Source: Nereocystis luetkeana
Taxonomy: Eukaryota > Sar > Phaeophyceae > Laminariales > Laminariaceae
Assembly (NCBI GenBank): GCA_031213475.1
Contig: JARUPZ010000003.1
Coordinates: forward strand, 15,804,869 to 15,868,868
Direction of reading: 5' to 3'
Length of the DNA: 64,000 nt
Positions 1 to 12,799 of this stretch are shown here, piece after piece; positions within the stretch are counted from its first letter, which is position 1, and each line of letters opens with the position of its first letter. The notes below the pieces were generated by a model. It worked only from the letters and a program-made list of their open reading frames with translations, was not told the origin of the DNA and made no database searches. The translations under genes and the position numbers were made by a program.

Positions 1-205
1 GACATGCTGCCCAGCCAAAAACCAGTGCTGAAATCGAGGGCTTCGGGTAGCACCGCCGCGCTCGAGGTGCCGTCCCGCGTATTCTCCTCTTCCTCTCCAT
101 CTCCAAGCCGGGTGCGCTAGGAGCGCAGGCCGCAGCCCGGCGAACAATTTTCGAAAAAGCACCACGCCGGATGGAGCAATAGATACTGCTGCTTCGAGCA
201 CCAGA

Positions 206-237
<32 letters not shown>

Positions 238-1240
238 GACCGCACCTATTAGCATGGGCTTTTCAAATGCCTGAGGAAAGTTGCAAGCAGCAGGCGGGAG
301 AAATAGGGCCGACGGGTCAGCGCTGCCTTCCATCTTTCCCTATGGAGGCGCGCTGTCTTCTTTCCTTTCCGATAGGTGATACGTGCCCTGCCGCGACGGC
401 AAGTAGCGATGCGCCACAAAAAAAAAGGGTGTGCAAGTGAACCTACACCAAAAGTGGGAAGAAAGTGGAAAAGCAACTGGCCACGGAGGCCTGAAAATAA
501 AATAAAATATTATTATTACCTGGTATATATACAGCAGTATGTTGTCTCACTGTCTGTGTTGTGCACCATGGGGGTACTCACAGGGCGAACAAAAATGAAA
601 TGCGAGCACAATACTACTCGTATCATAGCTCGTAGGCCAGTCAGGACCTCGCGTATGCTCAAAACTTTGCTTTTTTGGGCATTTTCGGCGCTCTCCTCTT
701 TTTCCTCAAGCGCCCGACCACCGCACGCGACTTGTCCTGCCTCGGTGCCGTGGCCGTGGGCTGTCGCACAGGATACTATTCAATAGCGCTGCTGTCACAG
801 CAACGCCCAAAAACAACAACGCCGAACACAGCATGCCTGCCACACGTGAAGGAAAGGCAATAAATAGTAGTCCTCCTTCTCCAACACAAATATTCTGCCC
901 AGGCTCACCTCCTCCTCCAGATGCCCTTCTCTCCCCAAGAAGAGTCAGTGTAGTAGAAAAAATAATTACCCCCCCACAACAGCAAGCCAACCCCAACGCC
1001 ACCGCGGCGGCAGCACAGGCAGCAGTTCGTGGCGGCAGCAACAGCAGCGGGAGCGTCTGCGTTACTCGCCTGAGGACCTTGCTTGGTTGGAGCACACGTG
1101 TTTTCTTTTTGGCCTTGCGCTTTTTGTGGTCTGTCTTGATGATACGCGTGATATCTTAACAAATAACTGCAATATATATACCGGTACTCTCTGGCTGGTG
1201 GATGGATGTGTTATGTCAGGAGTCACGACGGATCCACTTT
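1..1240. other. No supported gene
   Basis: Short overlapping frames only; a CTG array at 207-237, a TACCTGGTA at 518 and otherwise unique-looking sequence. Confidence 0.6.
207..237 (+). repeat. CTG microsatellite
   Basis: About ten CTG units. Confidence 0.9.
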
Positions 1241-1335
1241 AAACCTTTTAGAACCGCAGCCCCGTTTTGGGGACAAACTACTTTAAATTTGCGTGGTTTG
1301 TCCCCAAAACGGGACTGCGTTTCTAAAAGGGTTAA
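1241..1335. mobile_element. Family B palindromic element
   Basis: Inverted arms aaccttttagaaccgcag ... ctgcgtttctaaaagggtt around an asymmetric core (ggggacaaactactt). It is a MITE-like foldback of about 95 bases; the target duplication is unclear (ends read TTAACCC/GGGTTAA). Confidence 0.85.
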
Positions 1336-2938
1336 AACAACGTGAAACTTTTTTTAATGCGTAGATGAGACGCAACAACTTCGAATTGAAGCGGAGATCC
1401 CGGAATTGCCGAATAATGATAATCATTTTCTACCAAAAAATAAATTTCTGACAGATAATGGCGCCGGATGTATGGCGGGATGTGGAGACGAAGTTGCGGA
1501 GAATAATTCAAAATTTCAAATATCTAGCGTTGTTTCGTCCAAAATTGAAAATTCATATCGTATTTTTTCTCATTTTTTTTTTAATAGCGTACCATAATAC
1601 GTACCCGGTACAAGTTTTTGCGTCCTCCCACCACAGGTATATTTATTATGTCGTGTGTACGAGTATTTATTTGTGTACGAGTATACGAGTATTATACCGA
1701 TGAACACACATATATATAGAGATATGAGCAGAGAAGCGTCTGCCGAAGAGGGTGATGTTCGGGGAGATGGTTGGGGGTAATAAGGGTTACTCCGGAGGAC
1801 AGGAGTGGGACTGGATGAGGTACCTTGAGGAGCACCTCAATCAAGGAGTTCGGCATCAAGCTCGAAGGGTGGCGCGAGGCAGAACAGAAAGCCGGGTGAT
1901 GGTTCCGACGGGTCGAGGAAGGGGCGGAGGCCTTCATGCGGAAATGGTATACAGATGAGAAAAGGAGGCATCGTCGCCAGAACGGCATAGAATAGCTGCA
2001 ACCACGACCGACCACAGCCGTTCCGTTGACGCCAACGCGAGTGCGCAGAATGGCAGGGAAGAGGGGGGGGGGGCGAAAGGGGGACGGGGGGGAATATGGG
2101 GGGGGGAGGGGGGGGAGGCGGTCTGCCCAACAGACTGAAGCCTGGTTATATATATATGGCCATCATCGTCATGATGCACTATACTCCCTTCTTTGGGACC
2201 CAAGTATAATAACTATTAAATAGCATGGTGGTGCCACCTGGCCAACTTTGTGCGTGTCTGTATGCTCCAGTGCCTGCCTTTCGTATTTTATTTTCCCCCC
2301 GCCCGTGATTATATCACTTTTTGTCCCTTCTTTTTTTTTTCTTTCTTTATTCCCGTTTGTACCTCTTTGCGTCTCTGTTATTAATAGTATCGTCCGTTTT
2401 GCGTATTTCGCGTTTTGCTATCTGCCTCTGTTTTTTTTTTCTGCTTCGCTTCATCTTCTTTTTTAGGTTTTTGTCTGCTATTAATACAATATTAGTCTCC
2501 CTTTTGCTTCCCTGGTGTCCGCAGTGAGTGGTGGAGTGCGTATTATGCTATGCTTGTTTTTTGTGTTTGCCTCTGTTTTACTGCCGCCGAGAGGTATTTC
2601 TTCCACACTCCAGAGTTATATGGAGCCTGTCCTCTGCGACCACGGACTGCATTGTAATGTGAGTTAATGTGAGAACAACAACAACAACAACAACAACATA
2701 ATAATAACAACAACAGAACACAACAAACAGCAACAACAACAACTGTTTTAACATCAACATGAAAAGACTCTAGAGGTGAATACCACCACCATGAACGTGG
2801 TCACTCAATCAGTATCATGATTCAATATAAGATCCATTTGGAATAACGTATTATGTAACTTTATTAGGTACTAATAGTATTTATAATAATCCTGTCCATA
2901 ACTTTCAGGGACAAATTAATACCACCAGGTAGCTACTT
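1336..2938. other. No supported gene
   Basis: A G tract at 2058-2122, a T/C-rich stretch at 2290-2470 and the family H tail; nothing else is recognised. Confidence 0.6.
2590..2720 (+). repeat. Family H 3' end with AAC tail
   Basis: It shares tccagagttat, tggagcctgtcct, gaccacggactgcattgta and gagttaatgtgagaac with 32160-32258. Both end in an (AAC)n microsatellite, like the tail of a retroposon. Confidence 0.6.
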
Positions 2939-3033
2939 GACCCTTTTAGAACCGCAGTCCCGATTTGGGGACAAACTACTTGAAATTTGACTGGATTGTC
3001 CCCAAAATGAAACTACAGTTCTTAAAGGGTTAA
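2939..3033. mobile_element. Family B element
   Basis: Same arms as the 1241 copy; it ends close to the start of a SINE-2. Confidence 0.85.
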
Positions 3034-3067
3034 AGACACCTACCAGGCACCTGATGATGGCGTCGTC

Positions 3068-3430
3068 CCGGTGGCTTGGTAGGTGGTCTCCGCGTGCCTA
3101 TCAAGATCAATTTCGTGGGTTCAAGTCTCACCGAGTGCACAATGTTATGCTCGCAGGGACTTTTTCTTGCATGAAGACATTTTGAATAATAGCGGAAAGC
3201 GCGAGGAGAGCGTGTGTGTGAGTTAGCTACATTCATTCGATGAAAATCGAGAAGCGGGAATGCTGAACCCTATGCGCGACAAAAAAATAAAGGCACGTAC
3301 CGGGGGGGAGAAGGGGCGACACCTACCTGACAGTCCACGGCTTGTCCAAAAAATCGCCGAGGGTAAAACCTCCTACGAGCTAAGGCTGGAAAGTAAAAGT
3401 AGGTAGTGATGAAAAAAGAAAGAAAAAAGT
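3068..3430 (+). mobile_element. SINE-2, full length, tRNA-derived
   Basis: The head has A box tggcttggtagg (3072) and B box ggttcaagtc (3118). The body includes gaatgctgaaccctatgcg, aaggcacgtaccg and aaaacctcctacgagc, followed by an A-rich tail. The head and most of the body differ from SINE-1. Confidence 0.87.
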
Positions 3431-3934
3431 ATTAGTAGTAGTGGTGGAATGCACAATCTATCTATTTATTTGTGTCTGTGTGTGCTCTGTTCTTCCTTCA
3501 TCTATATCTATGACTATTAATAATGATAATATATCTACCTGACACATATTATATGTATCCTGTCTCTAAGCTGCCCGTTCCACAGCCGTTCTTCGTGGCG
3601 AAATACTTTTATTTAGCATCTTCCGGAAGAAGAGACTGCCCCGAAGCCCCGAACGTCGAACGCTCCTCTCCTCTCTCCTGTCCCCCAAAACCACGAAACG
3701 CCAGCACTAAGTACCATACCTGGTACATATTTAATAATATGCTGTGCTCTGCTGCCGTACCAGGTACCACAGGTAAAAAAATAATCGCCAGACGCAATTC
3801 CAAGAAGGAACTTCAAGCTATATACAGCTGTATATTATAGCGTAATTTTGATATAAGAATAATAAGAATACTTCTTTATTTGAATGAGGATGAAACCCCG
3901 GTAATTACCTGGGTTCAGGTATCGGGATCGTATC

Positions 3935-4028
3935 AACCCTTTTAGAACCGCAGTCCCGTTTTGGGGATAAACTACTTGAAAATTAACTGATTTGCCCCAC
4001 AACGGGACTGCGGTTCTAAAGGGGTTAA
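3935..4028. mobile_element. Family B element
   Basis: Well preserved arms and core. Confidence 0.87.
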
Positions 4029-4409
4029 AATCTTGTACGAGTACAACACAAAGTAGTAGTAGTCCTAGGGAAAAGCGTACCTGGTATATCTTCGATGGAA
4101 ACCACAGAGAGAGAGAGGTTTTCCGACGAGAGCCTTGCTCCCACAGTCCCCACGTGCACGAAAGAGGAATAATCCAGCTATTAATAGCTGCTCTTCTTCC
4201 ATTTCTAAGCAATAGACAACACACGCGAGCCCCAAACGAGTATACCTGGTACGAGGCAAACCTGTCGAGGGATCCAAAATGTCCCGACCTTGTGATCTTT
4301 TAACAAGTGCATCTTAACACATAACATCTAGGTATCCCGATATATTCACCTTACTTACACTATAAATATTAATAATTATTACCAGGTACCAGGTATAATA
4401 TTAAGTTCG

Positions 4410-4525
4410 CCATCTGACAATGGGCAGCCAGCATGATGAGAGAGCTTTCACGTAGATCAATCAAAACACTCTCCTGAAAGAAGAAATTTTATACGAAGGA
4501 AACCTATATATATAGACCAAGTGTA
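4410..4525 (+). repeat. Family J repeat
   Basis: It shares the start (gccatcygacaatg) and aaactctcctgaa-like middle with copies at 5245, 7478, 14640 and 15467. Confidence 0.5.
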
Positions 4526-4548
4526 TCTATCTATACCTACTTCTACTA

Positions 4549-4653
4549 TTACGGGGGACCATAGTTAATAGGACCTATGGTACACATAAAACCCTATATA
4601 TTTAAACAATTTTACTAACGATATTTGGTCCTATTAACTATGGTCCCCCGTAA
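4549..4653. mobile_element. Family A MITE
   Basis: Near-perfect palindrome with termini TTACGGGGGACCATAG and its complement, flanked by TA on both sides. It is too short to code and is a Tc1/mariner-type MITE by its TA duplication. Confidence 0.9.
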
Positions 4654-5059
4654 TACAACAACGGCAGTAGTATTATTATACCAGGTAGTACTTTCCTTTT
4701 ATCTTTTATCAACGATGATATACTCTATTTTTTTCTGTTGTCGTATTTGCTCCCTCCTATTATCTTAATATGTACCTGGTACCTGGTACTCGTTACAATC
4801 CTATTCTTAACTCCTAACCCGCGCATCGAAGCTTCATCCCCGCCACGCCACCGATGTGAGGGTCTGTCATCTCCTCCCTCCCTGCTCCTTCTCGATTCCT
4901 GACGACCCCTATATATAATATGCTGGATGGAGTCTAAATCGTGACACCCTCGGCGAGACCTGTCTGTGTAGTCACCGAGACGATTTGGGGTAGTAGGCGT
5001 TCTTTCACCAATCCTTTCCTTCCCATCGACCCACCGCATCCCTCCCCCCCACTACACTA

Positions 5060-5166
5060 TTACGCGGGACCATAGTTAATAGGACCAAATATTTTTGGTA
5101 AAAGCGGTTGAATATATATGGGTTTTTATGTACACCATAGGTCCTATTAACTATGGTCCCCCGTAA
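5060..5166. mobile_element. Family A MITE
   Basis: Same termini as the other family A copies (one base changed at the left end), with TA flanks. Confidence 0.9.
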
Positions 5167-5244
5167 TACTGCGTACTTGCAGCCAGCTGGTTGATGAACT
5201 TACTGCCGTCTTTTACCTACCAGGTAACTATAATAATTAATAGT

Positions 5245-5375
5245 ATTCTGCTTGACATCCGACAATCAATGTGTATAGTAGTGCTGTTGTTCTAAAAAAG
5301 ACTATTGATAACATAAATTGAAGAACACTCTCCAGAACAAAAGCGCGGCAGCATCATACGACAAATAAACATTTC
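5245..5375 (+). repeat. Family J repeat
   Basis: catccgacaat, then cactctccagaacaaaagcg, then catacgacaaat; closest to the 14640 copy. Confidence 0.55.
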
Positions 5376-5839
5376 ATTGTGCGCCCTCTCGATGTAGGAG
5401 TAGATCGATCGATACCATTACATATAATATAGTACCTGGTAGGGTCTATATAACATGCCTTCTGTGTCTGTCTGTGCCTGTGCGGCCTAAAAATCGGCGG
5501 TCTAGACTATTTACTCGTCATATTATACAATACGAAGTATCTACCTACCTCAGCAGCACACCTGGTCGAGCACAACAAGGATATACATGCACTCACCACT
5601 CACTCACTCGTCATCCCTCGTCACCCTTTCCACAACAATCAACCCCACCGTCGTCTCATAACTTACCAGGTAGTATATATATATAATGTGTATGTAACAC
5701 CTGGCATGTATATAATGTGTATGTAATATGTTCACTCTCCCGTTTTCGTCCCGACCCATGCCAGGACGCCGGAAATTAAGCTACCTCATAGGAGCTGTCA
5801 TCCATATGCAAGTCCGCCACACAACAAGCGGTTCTTATA

Positions 5840-6114
5840 TTACGGGGGACCATAGTTACTAGGACCAAATATTGTTATAATAGTAAAAACGGGTAAATAT
5901 ATTTAGGTTTTTATGTGTACCATGGGTCCTATTAACTACTATTAACAGGACCAAATATTGTTAGTAAAAATGGTTAAATATATTTAGGTTTTTATGTGTA
6001 CCATGGGTCCTATTAACTACTAGGACCAAATATGGTTATTAATAGTAAAAATGGTCAAATATATTTAGGTTTTTATGTGTATACCATGAGTCCTATTAAC
6101 TATGGTCCCCCGTA
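5840..6114. mobile_element. Family A MITE with triplicated interior
   Basis: One pair of outer termini encloses three head-to-tail copies of the inner ~85 bases (aggaccaaat ... gggtcctatt). The third unit carries an exact TATTAATA micro-insertion at 6037-6044 relative to the second. Confidence 0.88.
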
Positions 6115-6451
6115 TAGTAGGATGCAGCTCACCCTTCATGCGATTCGTCGGACTCGTCGTGTCGCTTCGCGCTTGACGATTGATTGATTGCTTTTTTTTC
6201 GGCCCATGGGACCACCTCCAAGTTTTTGTTTCCAACACAGAGTAGAAGCACTTATTATGCTAGCCCAACGTGGCGGAGCCGCGCGGACGGTTCTTATGCG
6301 GGTCGGGTCGAGTAGGAGTATATACTGTATGTAGTATAATAAAGGTCACAGGTATGGGGTTGGGGTTGAGCTTGAGTTGGGTCAGGTCGCCGCTAAGTGC
6401 TTGGTCATCGATCGGTCATCAGGGCGTTTGGGAGTGGTTGTTTGGGTAGTA

Positions 6452-6555
6452 TTACAGGGGACCATAGTTAACAGGACCTATGGTATACATAAACACCTAT
6501 ATATTTAACCATTTTACTAACAATATTTGGTCCCATTAACTATGTTCCCCCGTAA
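6452..6555. mobile_element. Family A MITE
   Basis: Both inverted termini are present with TA flanks. Confidence 0.88.
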
Positions 6556-6943
6556 TAGTTCATATTCACCAACCATGGTTCGGAAAAATCGCATCCCTCT
6601 CCCCCCCCCCCGCGCGCTAGCGGAAAAACTACCGGTTTGCTACTCACTCGTAGACTGCTTGAGTCGCGTTGCTTGAGTAGGTTGAACTCAACAGGTACCA
6701 CCACATACATTTTAGATACTACTGCAGATTGTTCCTTTTGACCAAAAAGTGGAACAAGGTACGTTTACATACTATCTTGAAGGTATGTAGTACTTACTTG
6801 TTGGTATATCATACATACATTCCCGTTTTAGAATTATCTCGTCAGCACAATCTCCCCAAGTCAACTCTGAAACCCCACGGCGTAGATGGACGACGTGGGT
6901 GTTATAGTGTCCCCCCCCCTCCACCCCCCGGGTGTCCTGTTTC

Positions 6944-7018
6944 AGAAAGGATGCGTGGGCAATGGAAAAACAAATACCTGGCACTAAAGAAAGCAACAAA
7001 TAAGTGCCCCCACCACCC
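6944..7018 (+). repeat. Family I repeat, diverged
   Basis: ggatgcgtgggcaatgg then agaaagcaacaaataagtgc then C-rich; it carries tacctggc. Confidence 0.5.
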
Positions 7019-7477
7019 GCTTTTTTAAAACAGAGCCCACCGTATGTATGCCACAGTCATTGGGTACGTACACTACTGTGGTTTTTTCACGTTGAACCGC
7101 TCTTTGTGCCCATTGACATCCATCAACGCCCAGTGTCCGCGAGTTCCTTCTCCCCACTAAACAAAAACAAACCAGGAATACTTCTTGGAATTGAACCCTC
7201 TCTCGTTGGCGATCTCCCGTGCGTAAAAAAAGCATCACCATTGTTGAGCCCCAAGAATCTAACATACCACCATACCACGGCAGCAGTTCTTAATGGTCCC
7301 ACGCAAAGAGAATAGTACACTGGAGGGATACATTGTACCTGTCTGTACGTACTGATGACTAACGCTGCTGTGGTATCGTGTGACGTTTTTCTTTCTGTAC
7401 TCATCGCCATCCAGCACACTGCGACAAGCACACAACGTACGTACACACGGCAGCAACCTAAAGACATTACTGTTATT

Positions 7478-7590
7478 TCTCTTCCCATCCGACAATGTGC
7501 AGCATGATCTTCAACATGGATCACTCATAACTTTCCCGGAAGAAGAAAACCTCGGAAACAAAAGGAAACCCATGCACCAAGTCTAGACAT
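7478..7590 (+). repeat. Family J repeat
   Basis: It shares catccgacaatgtgcagcat and ggatcactcataacttt with the 15467 copy. Confidence 0.55.
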
Positions 7591-8079
7591 TACTAATGAT
7601 TTGACAGAGAGCAAAAAAATAACATAAAGATCGACGCTTGTACTGACGTACCTGGTACGGACCATGAGTGTCGTATTGTAGGCTCTCGGGGCTGATGAAG
7701 GCAGACGATTCGGGCGTACGGATGGTTATTCGAACGTAGACGATTCGGGCTCTACTCAAGGGTGTTCGTTGTAAGGAGGCGAACCCGATATTTTTTTTCC
7801 TGGTATATTCTGTCCGTCGATACCTGGGGGATGTGGTATCGTGCGGAAGTTAGGGCTCGAAAATGGATACTGCACTTACTTCGTATGGCTGGAACAGACG
7901 CGACACAGCGTCAGATGTCAAATGAAGCAATGGCACCTTTGGCGCCCGGGAGATTGCTGCCGGGAGATTATTCGAAACCGATAAATTATAGCCGCTACCA
8001 GTGTGTTCTTTTCGTTAGAAGGAGCTATGGGTGGCGGTGTAAACACCTGTTGGCCTGATTTAGGGACGAATAAAGCCGT

Positions 8080-8170
8080 TGTTGGCGAGAATCGAACCCG
8101 AGCATAAATTTGGTTGGTGACCCTTCGCTACCCAACAGGAGCACTGCTCTTAACTACTGTAGGCTCATAT
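8080..8170 (-). other. tRNA-like sequence
   Basis: On the minus strand, an A-box-like tagttaagagcag and a B box gggttcgattctcgcc occur in order. I cannot pair an acceptor stem, so it may be a SINE head or a decayed tRNA. Confidence 0.35.
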
Positions 8171-8211
8171 CGAGATGGCTACCTGACCGAATGGGAAGCA
8201 ATAGTACAGTA

Positions 8212-8316
8212 TTACGGGGGACCACAGTAAATAGGACCAACCATTGTTTGTAAAAATAGGGAAACATATAGGTTTTCCTGTGTACCGTAGGTCCTGTTTA
8301 CTATGGCCCCCCGTAA
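8212..8316. mobile_element. Family A MITE
   Basis: Subtype with gggaaacatat in the centre, termini intact, left TA flank. Confidence 0.87.
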
Positions 8317-8834
8317 TTTTAATAGCTGCAAATGGCGCTCCCTATATTTTCCTTTGTTCTTGCAAGAGACTCCCCATCCCTTCCCCCTATACACTATTCG
8401 CTTTCCACTATATACTTATAGTTGATCGATGTCAAGCTGCGACCTTCTCAGTCGACACGCCCCGCGTCTAAGAAAGTGGCAAAATCAAGTTTGGGGATGC
8501 GCCCGCCCGTCCAAGGACATGTGTCCCGGACGAGCTTCGGCATATATGGCACTTGCGCGCCTCGGAGATAGAGGCAGCCGATCCGTCGTGGATAGCGCTA
8601 TTGCCGCCTTGCAGCAAGTCTCTCCTCGTGCTTGCGGGTCTGCATGGGCTACGTCTACATACGAAGTATAGTAGGAGGAGACTTTCTGCCGGTACTGGGG
8701 CTCGGCGCGTCCCGAAGACCTCCTCTCCCGATAAAACATGTCGGGCGGCGGTCTATCCGTAGTTTTGACCCTCCAACGCTTCTTTTGACCCAACACACTA
8801 CTAATAGCTGCGTGTGTGGAGTTCCTCAGCGGCT

Positions 8835-8990
8835 TTCCTTGACGGCTGTCCGTGACGGATTCCCTTCACGGCTGTCTTCGACGGATTCCCTTTGACGGAT
8901 GTCCTTGACGGCTTTCATCGGCCGATGTACTTGACGGATGTCCTTGATGGACGTCCTTGACGGCTTTCCGTCAACGGCCAAGAATGCCGT
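8835..8990 (+). repeat. Degenerate GACGG minisatellite
   Basis: Units such as ttgacggctgtccgt and gacggattcccttt repeat with about 15-base spacing. It resembles the start of the 43390 array. Confidence 0.7.
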
Positions 8991-9442
8991 CTACCGACAA
9001 AATATTACACGCTTGCTTTCGACGGTGATGTGTCCATTCTCAGGCTCCGATCCACCGAAAAATGACTGTTCCCCACTATGGACTCACTTGGTCACGGATC
9101 CCAAGCCGTTTGAGGGCGCGGGAGAGACTGGATGGAGAAGCGGCTGGCCTTTTGGCTAGCCTGCGCTCCTAGATGTGCTCGTGTCACGTGTCCGCCGTCG
9201 ACTGACTGCGTCGCAGCAGAGCCCCCCCCCTCGCCACCATATTCTACACACACACATACCCCTCACTATTCGCCACACCCACCACAACTCCGAGAAGAGG
9301 ATGTGACTCCGAGTGGGTCCGTTGGACGCGTCCGAAAGCAGGCGATAGCCCCTGCCCTCCGGAGGCTCCTGTGTAGTACGTACATGGCGGTTCTTTAGCG
9401 GGAGACTCTTTCTTGTTTGCACCCCCACTCTAACGGGGCTTC

Positions 9443-9540
9443 GTCTCGAGAGGGATGCATGCGTGGTCAATGGTCAAAAGGCTGGGGCAATCAACAAACG
9501 AGTAATGAGTACGCCCCCCCCCCCCCCGCCCCCCCCCGGT
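9443..9540 (+). repeat. Family I repeat with poly(C) tail
   Basis: gtctcgagagggatgc ... gcgtggtcaatggtcaaa ... gtaatgagtac followed by a C tract. The same layout recurs at 13262, 13562, 45215 and 6944. Confidence 0.6.
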
Positions 9541-9734
9541 ATATGGTCATGCGACTGCGGCCATGCATATTATCGAGTACGCCGCCAGCCCAGCCAAGAT
9601 TCAGGGACGATGGCAGCCATCGCTGCCTTCGGAATCCCGCATGTGTCCCAAAACTCTGTCAGGCTCGTTTCGAGGTTAGCCGTGCTGCTCGACCCAGGTA
9701 CCCACTCCGCGGGGGCGAGGGCGGAGGCGGGTGG

Positions 9735-10460
9735 ATGGGGGGGGGGGGTGGTGATGAAAGGGGGTGTGTAGAAAGGGGGGTGGAGTGGACGGAGAGAGAA
9801 AGGATGGAGGGGGAGGGGAGGGGCGGAAAGGGGGGGGGGTGAGGAGGGGGGGGAGGGGGGGGGTGTACTCGATAGGAGATATGTACTCGATCTCATGCAT
9901 GGCCGTAGTCGTATGACCATAGACCCTCGCATCCCTACAAGGCCGGGACGGAGCATGTCGGGTTTTCACCGACCAGACAAGACATTGCTTGCACCAAGCG
10001 CGATGCGCCGTGAGGCGTCTGGCGAGTCGCATGAAGGGCGAGCTGCATCCTACTTTATAGCCGTTTTTGAGGCGGGCTTGCATATGGATGACAGCTTCAA
10101 CGAGTTGATTTAATTTCCGGTGTAGGCATTTCCAGAGAGGGGGGGGGGAGGGGTGACGGAGGGGGGGTAGAGGGGGGAGGGGGGGTAGAGGGGAGGAGGT
10201 GGCGATCAAAGGGAGGGGAGTGTGGGGTAGATGGGGGGGGGGGGGGGGGGGGGGGGGGGGAGGGAGGGATGAAGGGAGGGAGGAATGAGGGACGACGGGT
10301 GTGTGTGGAGGAGGGTGTGTGGAGAGAGAAGGGGTGAAGGGGGAAGGGGGGGGGGGGCAGAGGGGGACGGTGTGGAGAGGGCCAGAGATGGAGGGGGGGG
10401 GGGGAGGGGTGACGGAGAGGGGGGCTCGAGGGGGGTGGGGGGATGGGGGGGGGTGAAAGA
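9735..10460. repeat. G-rich purine tract region
   Basis: Long runs of G (up to about 30 near 10235) with GGGGGA units at 9735-9865 and 10138-10455, split by a family I copy. Long minus-strand frames here code only Pro/Ser/His low complexity and are not genes. Confidence 0.85.
9880..10040 (-). repeat. Family I subtype, reverse, with poly(G) tail
   Basis: It lies next to the G tract at 9735-9865 and shares catggccgtagtcgtatgac and gacggagcatgtcggg with 13353-13512. Confidence 0.55.
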
Positions 10461-10479
10461 TATAAAACATACATGGAAA

Positions 10480-12099
10480 TCGTGATATCAAGTCGACATA
10501 ATATTGTTTTTTCCGTTCGTTTTGCCTTTTACGGGTAGGGGGAAAAGCCACAGACGGTTTTGTGATGATATCACGTACCAGTAGCCATAAAGCGGTGCAA
10601 TACGTACCAGTACGAGAGCATGTGACGTGTTCCTAACGTCTACGTAGACTGTTATAGTATGAGGGGGCAAGCAGTTGGGTACTTCGAGTATGAGAGCACA
10701 TGACGTGCTGCTGTAGTAGCGGAAACGTCTACCATAGTATTATTGTACATGTATGAAGGAATATGGGCCAGGAGAAAGTCTGGCATTCGACTGCCCCCCT
10801 CTGCCGCACTCTGTTTCTGTACCCTGACGGAGCTCTCCATGAGGTAAGCAACAAGAACAGCTGTACCAAGACGAAGCGTGCCCTGGCCAAGCATCGACCA
10901 TCCCTGTGTCTTCCCCTCTATGAGGCACCATGACCGTTAGGGAAGATACCTTTTTTTGCGTAATATTCTCTAGGTACAAGATATTAGATATATTTTTACG
11001 GAATTGGTAGGTTTTATGGCGTTTTTTCGAATGCTCCCTGCCGTCGCAACGAAGCCACGAGCAGGCCACGCACTATTACGGGGGACCATAGTTAACAGGA
11101 CCAAACATTGTTAGTAAAAATGGTTAAATATACCTGGTATAGGTTTTTATGTATACCATAGGTCCTATTAACTATCGTCCCCCGTAATAATATTTTTTCC
11201 CCATGCTCTGTTCTATTGGCTACGATTGGTGTGCGGTGTGTGTTTCTTTATACCCGCCACATGCCACGCATAGATTGGCGGCCCGCCGACACACGCAATA
11301 CACCATAGGTTCCCTGTGAAAGTCGGATTCCGACTGAAAGTCGGATTCACCCGGCGGGGGGGACTGCCGTAATAATTCCATTACCCCCCCCCCCTCCCCC
11401 CCCCCGGCCCCCGCCCCCCCTCCCTGATCGACTTTTCGAGCTCGATAACTCCGTAACAAAGAACATGCCACTCGATGCCAAACGACATTTTTCGGACAAC
11501 CCTCGACGAGAGCTGTCCAACCTGCAGCCCCACCCGTATAACCTTTTTTGGTGCTGACAGTCTTCTTGCTGGGGTGACAACGAGCTCGATAAAGTCGGTC
11601 CCGCGGGTCCGGGGTAGGGGGGGCGTATTATCGCAGAGATACGGTATAGGCACCACAGCCACACCACATACCACAACAACATCGCACACATGTAACGTAC
11701 CTCGTCATCACACGTCACACGTCACACACACAACCACACTCTGCTGTACTCGGCACAAATCATTACGTACATGACCATGACACATGAACATCTGATCAAC
11801 GTCACACACACACCACAACAAAAATCGATGCATTTGTCATTTCGGCCTCCTGCTGATGTACGTAGAATGTTGCGTGATGACGTCATGAAATCATCCATTG
11901 CATTACGCCACAATCATCGGACGGTAAGGTAATCGACCACAAATCACAAAGAAATATCAGATATCCCAGCTGGCTGGTTCTTCTGGTTGTCTGGTCGTAT
12001 AGATGCTCCCCGACAATAAAAGTACAACTTCTGTCAGTAGTGCTGGGATAGGAGAAGACACCGAGAAACACTACAAAAGCTGCATCGCATTATATCAGG
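10480..12099. other. No supported gene
   Basis: Apart from one family A MITE there is a C tract at 11385-11425 and a CACA-rich stretch at 11640-11820. Confidence 0.55.
11076..11187. mobile_element. Family A MITE with TACCTGGTA insertion
   Basis: Removing CCTGGTA from 11131-11139 restores the family consensus exactly (aaatatatagg). Confidence 0.9.
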
Positions 12100-12257
12100 T
12101 GTTTTTTTATTTTATTTTTCTAATCCCATTCATTATCTTCGCACATCTTCTTCTCTCTCTCCTTCCAACTCGTAACTCAGATCCGGGGTCACATAGCAGG
12201 CTCTTCTCCCCCCTTCCCGCTACGGTACGTGCCTTCATTTTTATCGCGAGAAGATTT
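12100..12257 (-). mobile_element. SINE-1, 5'-truncated
   Basis: Only the 3' half is present, in reverse, with a T-rich stretch marking the tail. Confidence 0.83.
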
Positions 12258-12295
12258 GGTATACAGCAAAGTATGTGTTGATCTTGACATTAATA

Positions 12296-12400
12296 TTACG
12301 GGTGACCATAGTTAATAGGACCTATGGTACACATAAAAAACTATATATGTATCCATTTTTACTAACAATATTTGGTCCTATTAACTATAGCCCCCCGTAA
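12296..12400. mobile_element. Family A MITE
   Basis: Inverse orientation of the asymmetric core; TA flanks. Confidence 0.87.
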
Positions 12401-12492
12401 TAGTACATAATTCAGTCCGAATACGAGTACTTGTATGCTGCTACAAAGTCGGCGTGTACCGGGTGCTCATTTCAGTCGCCACTCTCGTTCTA

Positions 12493-12598
12493 TTACGGGG
12501 GGCCATAGTTAATAGAACCAAAATATTGTTAGTAAAAATGGATACATATATAGGTTTTTATGTGTACCATAGGTCCTGTTAACTAGGGTCCCCGGTAA
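12493..12598. mobile_element. Family A MITE
   Basis: Both termini with TA flanks, about 90 bases from the previous copy. Confidence 0.87.
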
Positions 12599-12686
12599 TA
12601 ATATCATTTTTCCCCTGTCAATCCCAAGTATCATGTCCCGAAGAGGTTACTATTAATACCAATAACCGAGCACATAAGTTACAGTA

Positions 12687-12799
12687 TTACGGGGGACCAT
12701 AGTTAATACCGACCTATGGTATACATAAAAAACTACCTGGTATATATTTAACCATTATTACGAACAATTTTTGGCCCTATTAACTATGGTCCCCCGTAA
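12687..12799. mobile_element. Family A MITE with TACCTGGTA insertion
   Basis: It carries CCTGGTA at 12734-12742; without it the core matches other copies. This is the third family A copy within 500 bases. Confidence 0.88.

Larger units (their letters stand above)
6556..9442. other. No supported gene
   Basis: Repeats listed separately lie within. The frame at 7762-8058 and those at 8429-8895 match nothing I know and lack splice context. Confidence 0.5.

Noticed and set aside
9676-10551. 291-residue minus-strand frame
   Set aside because: It is the complement of a G-rich purine tract and codes almost only Pro, Ser and His; composition alone keeps the frame open.
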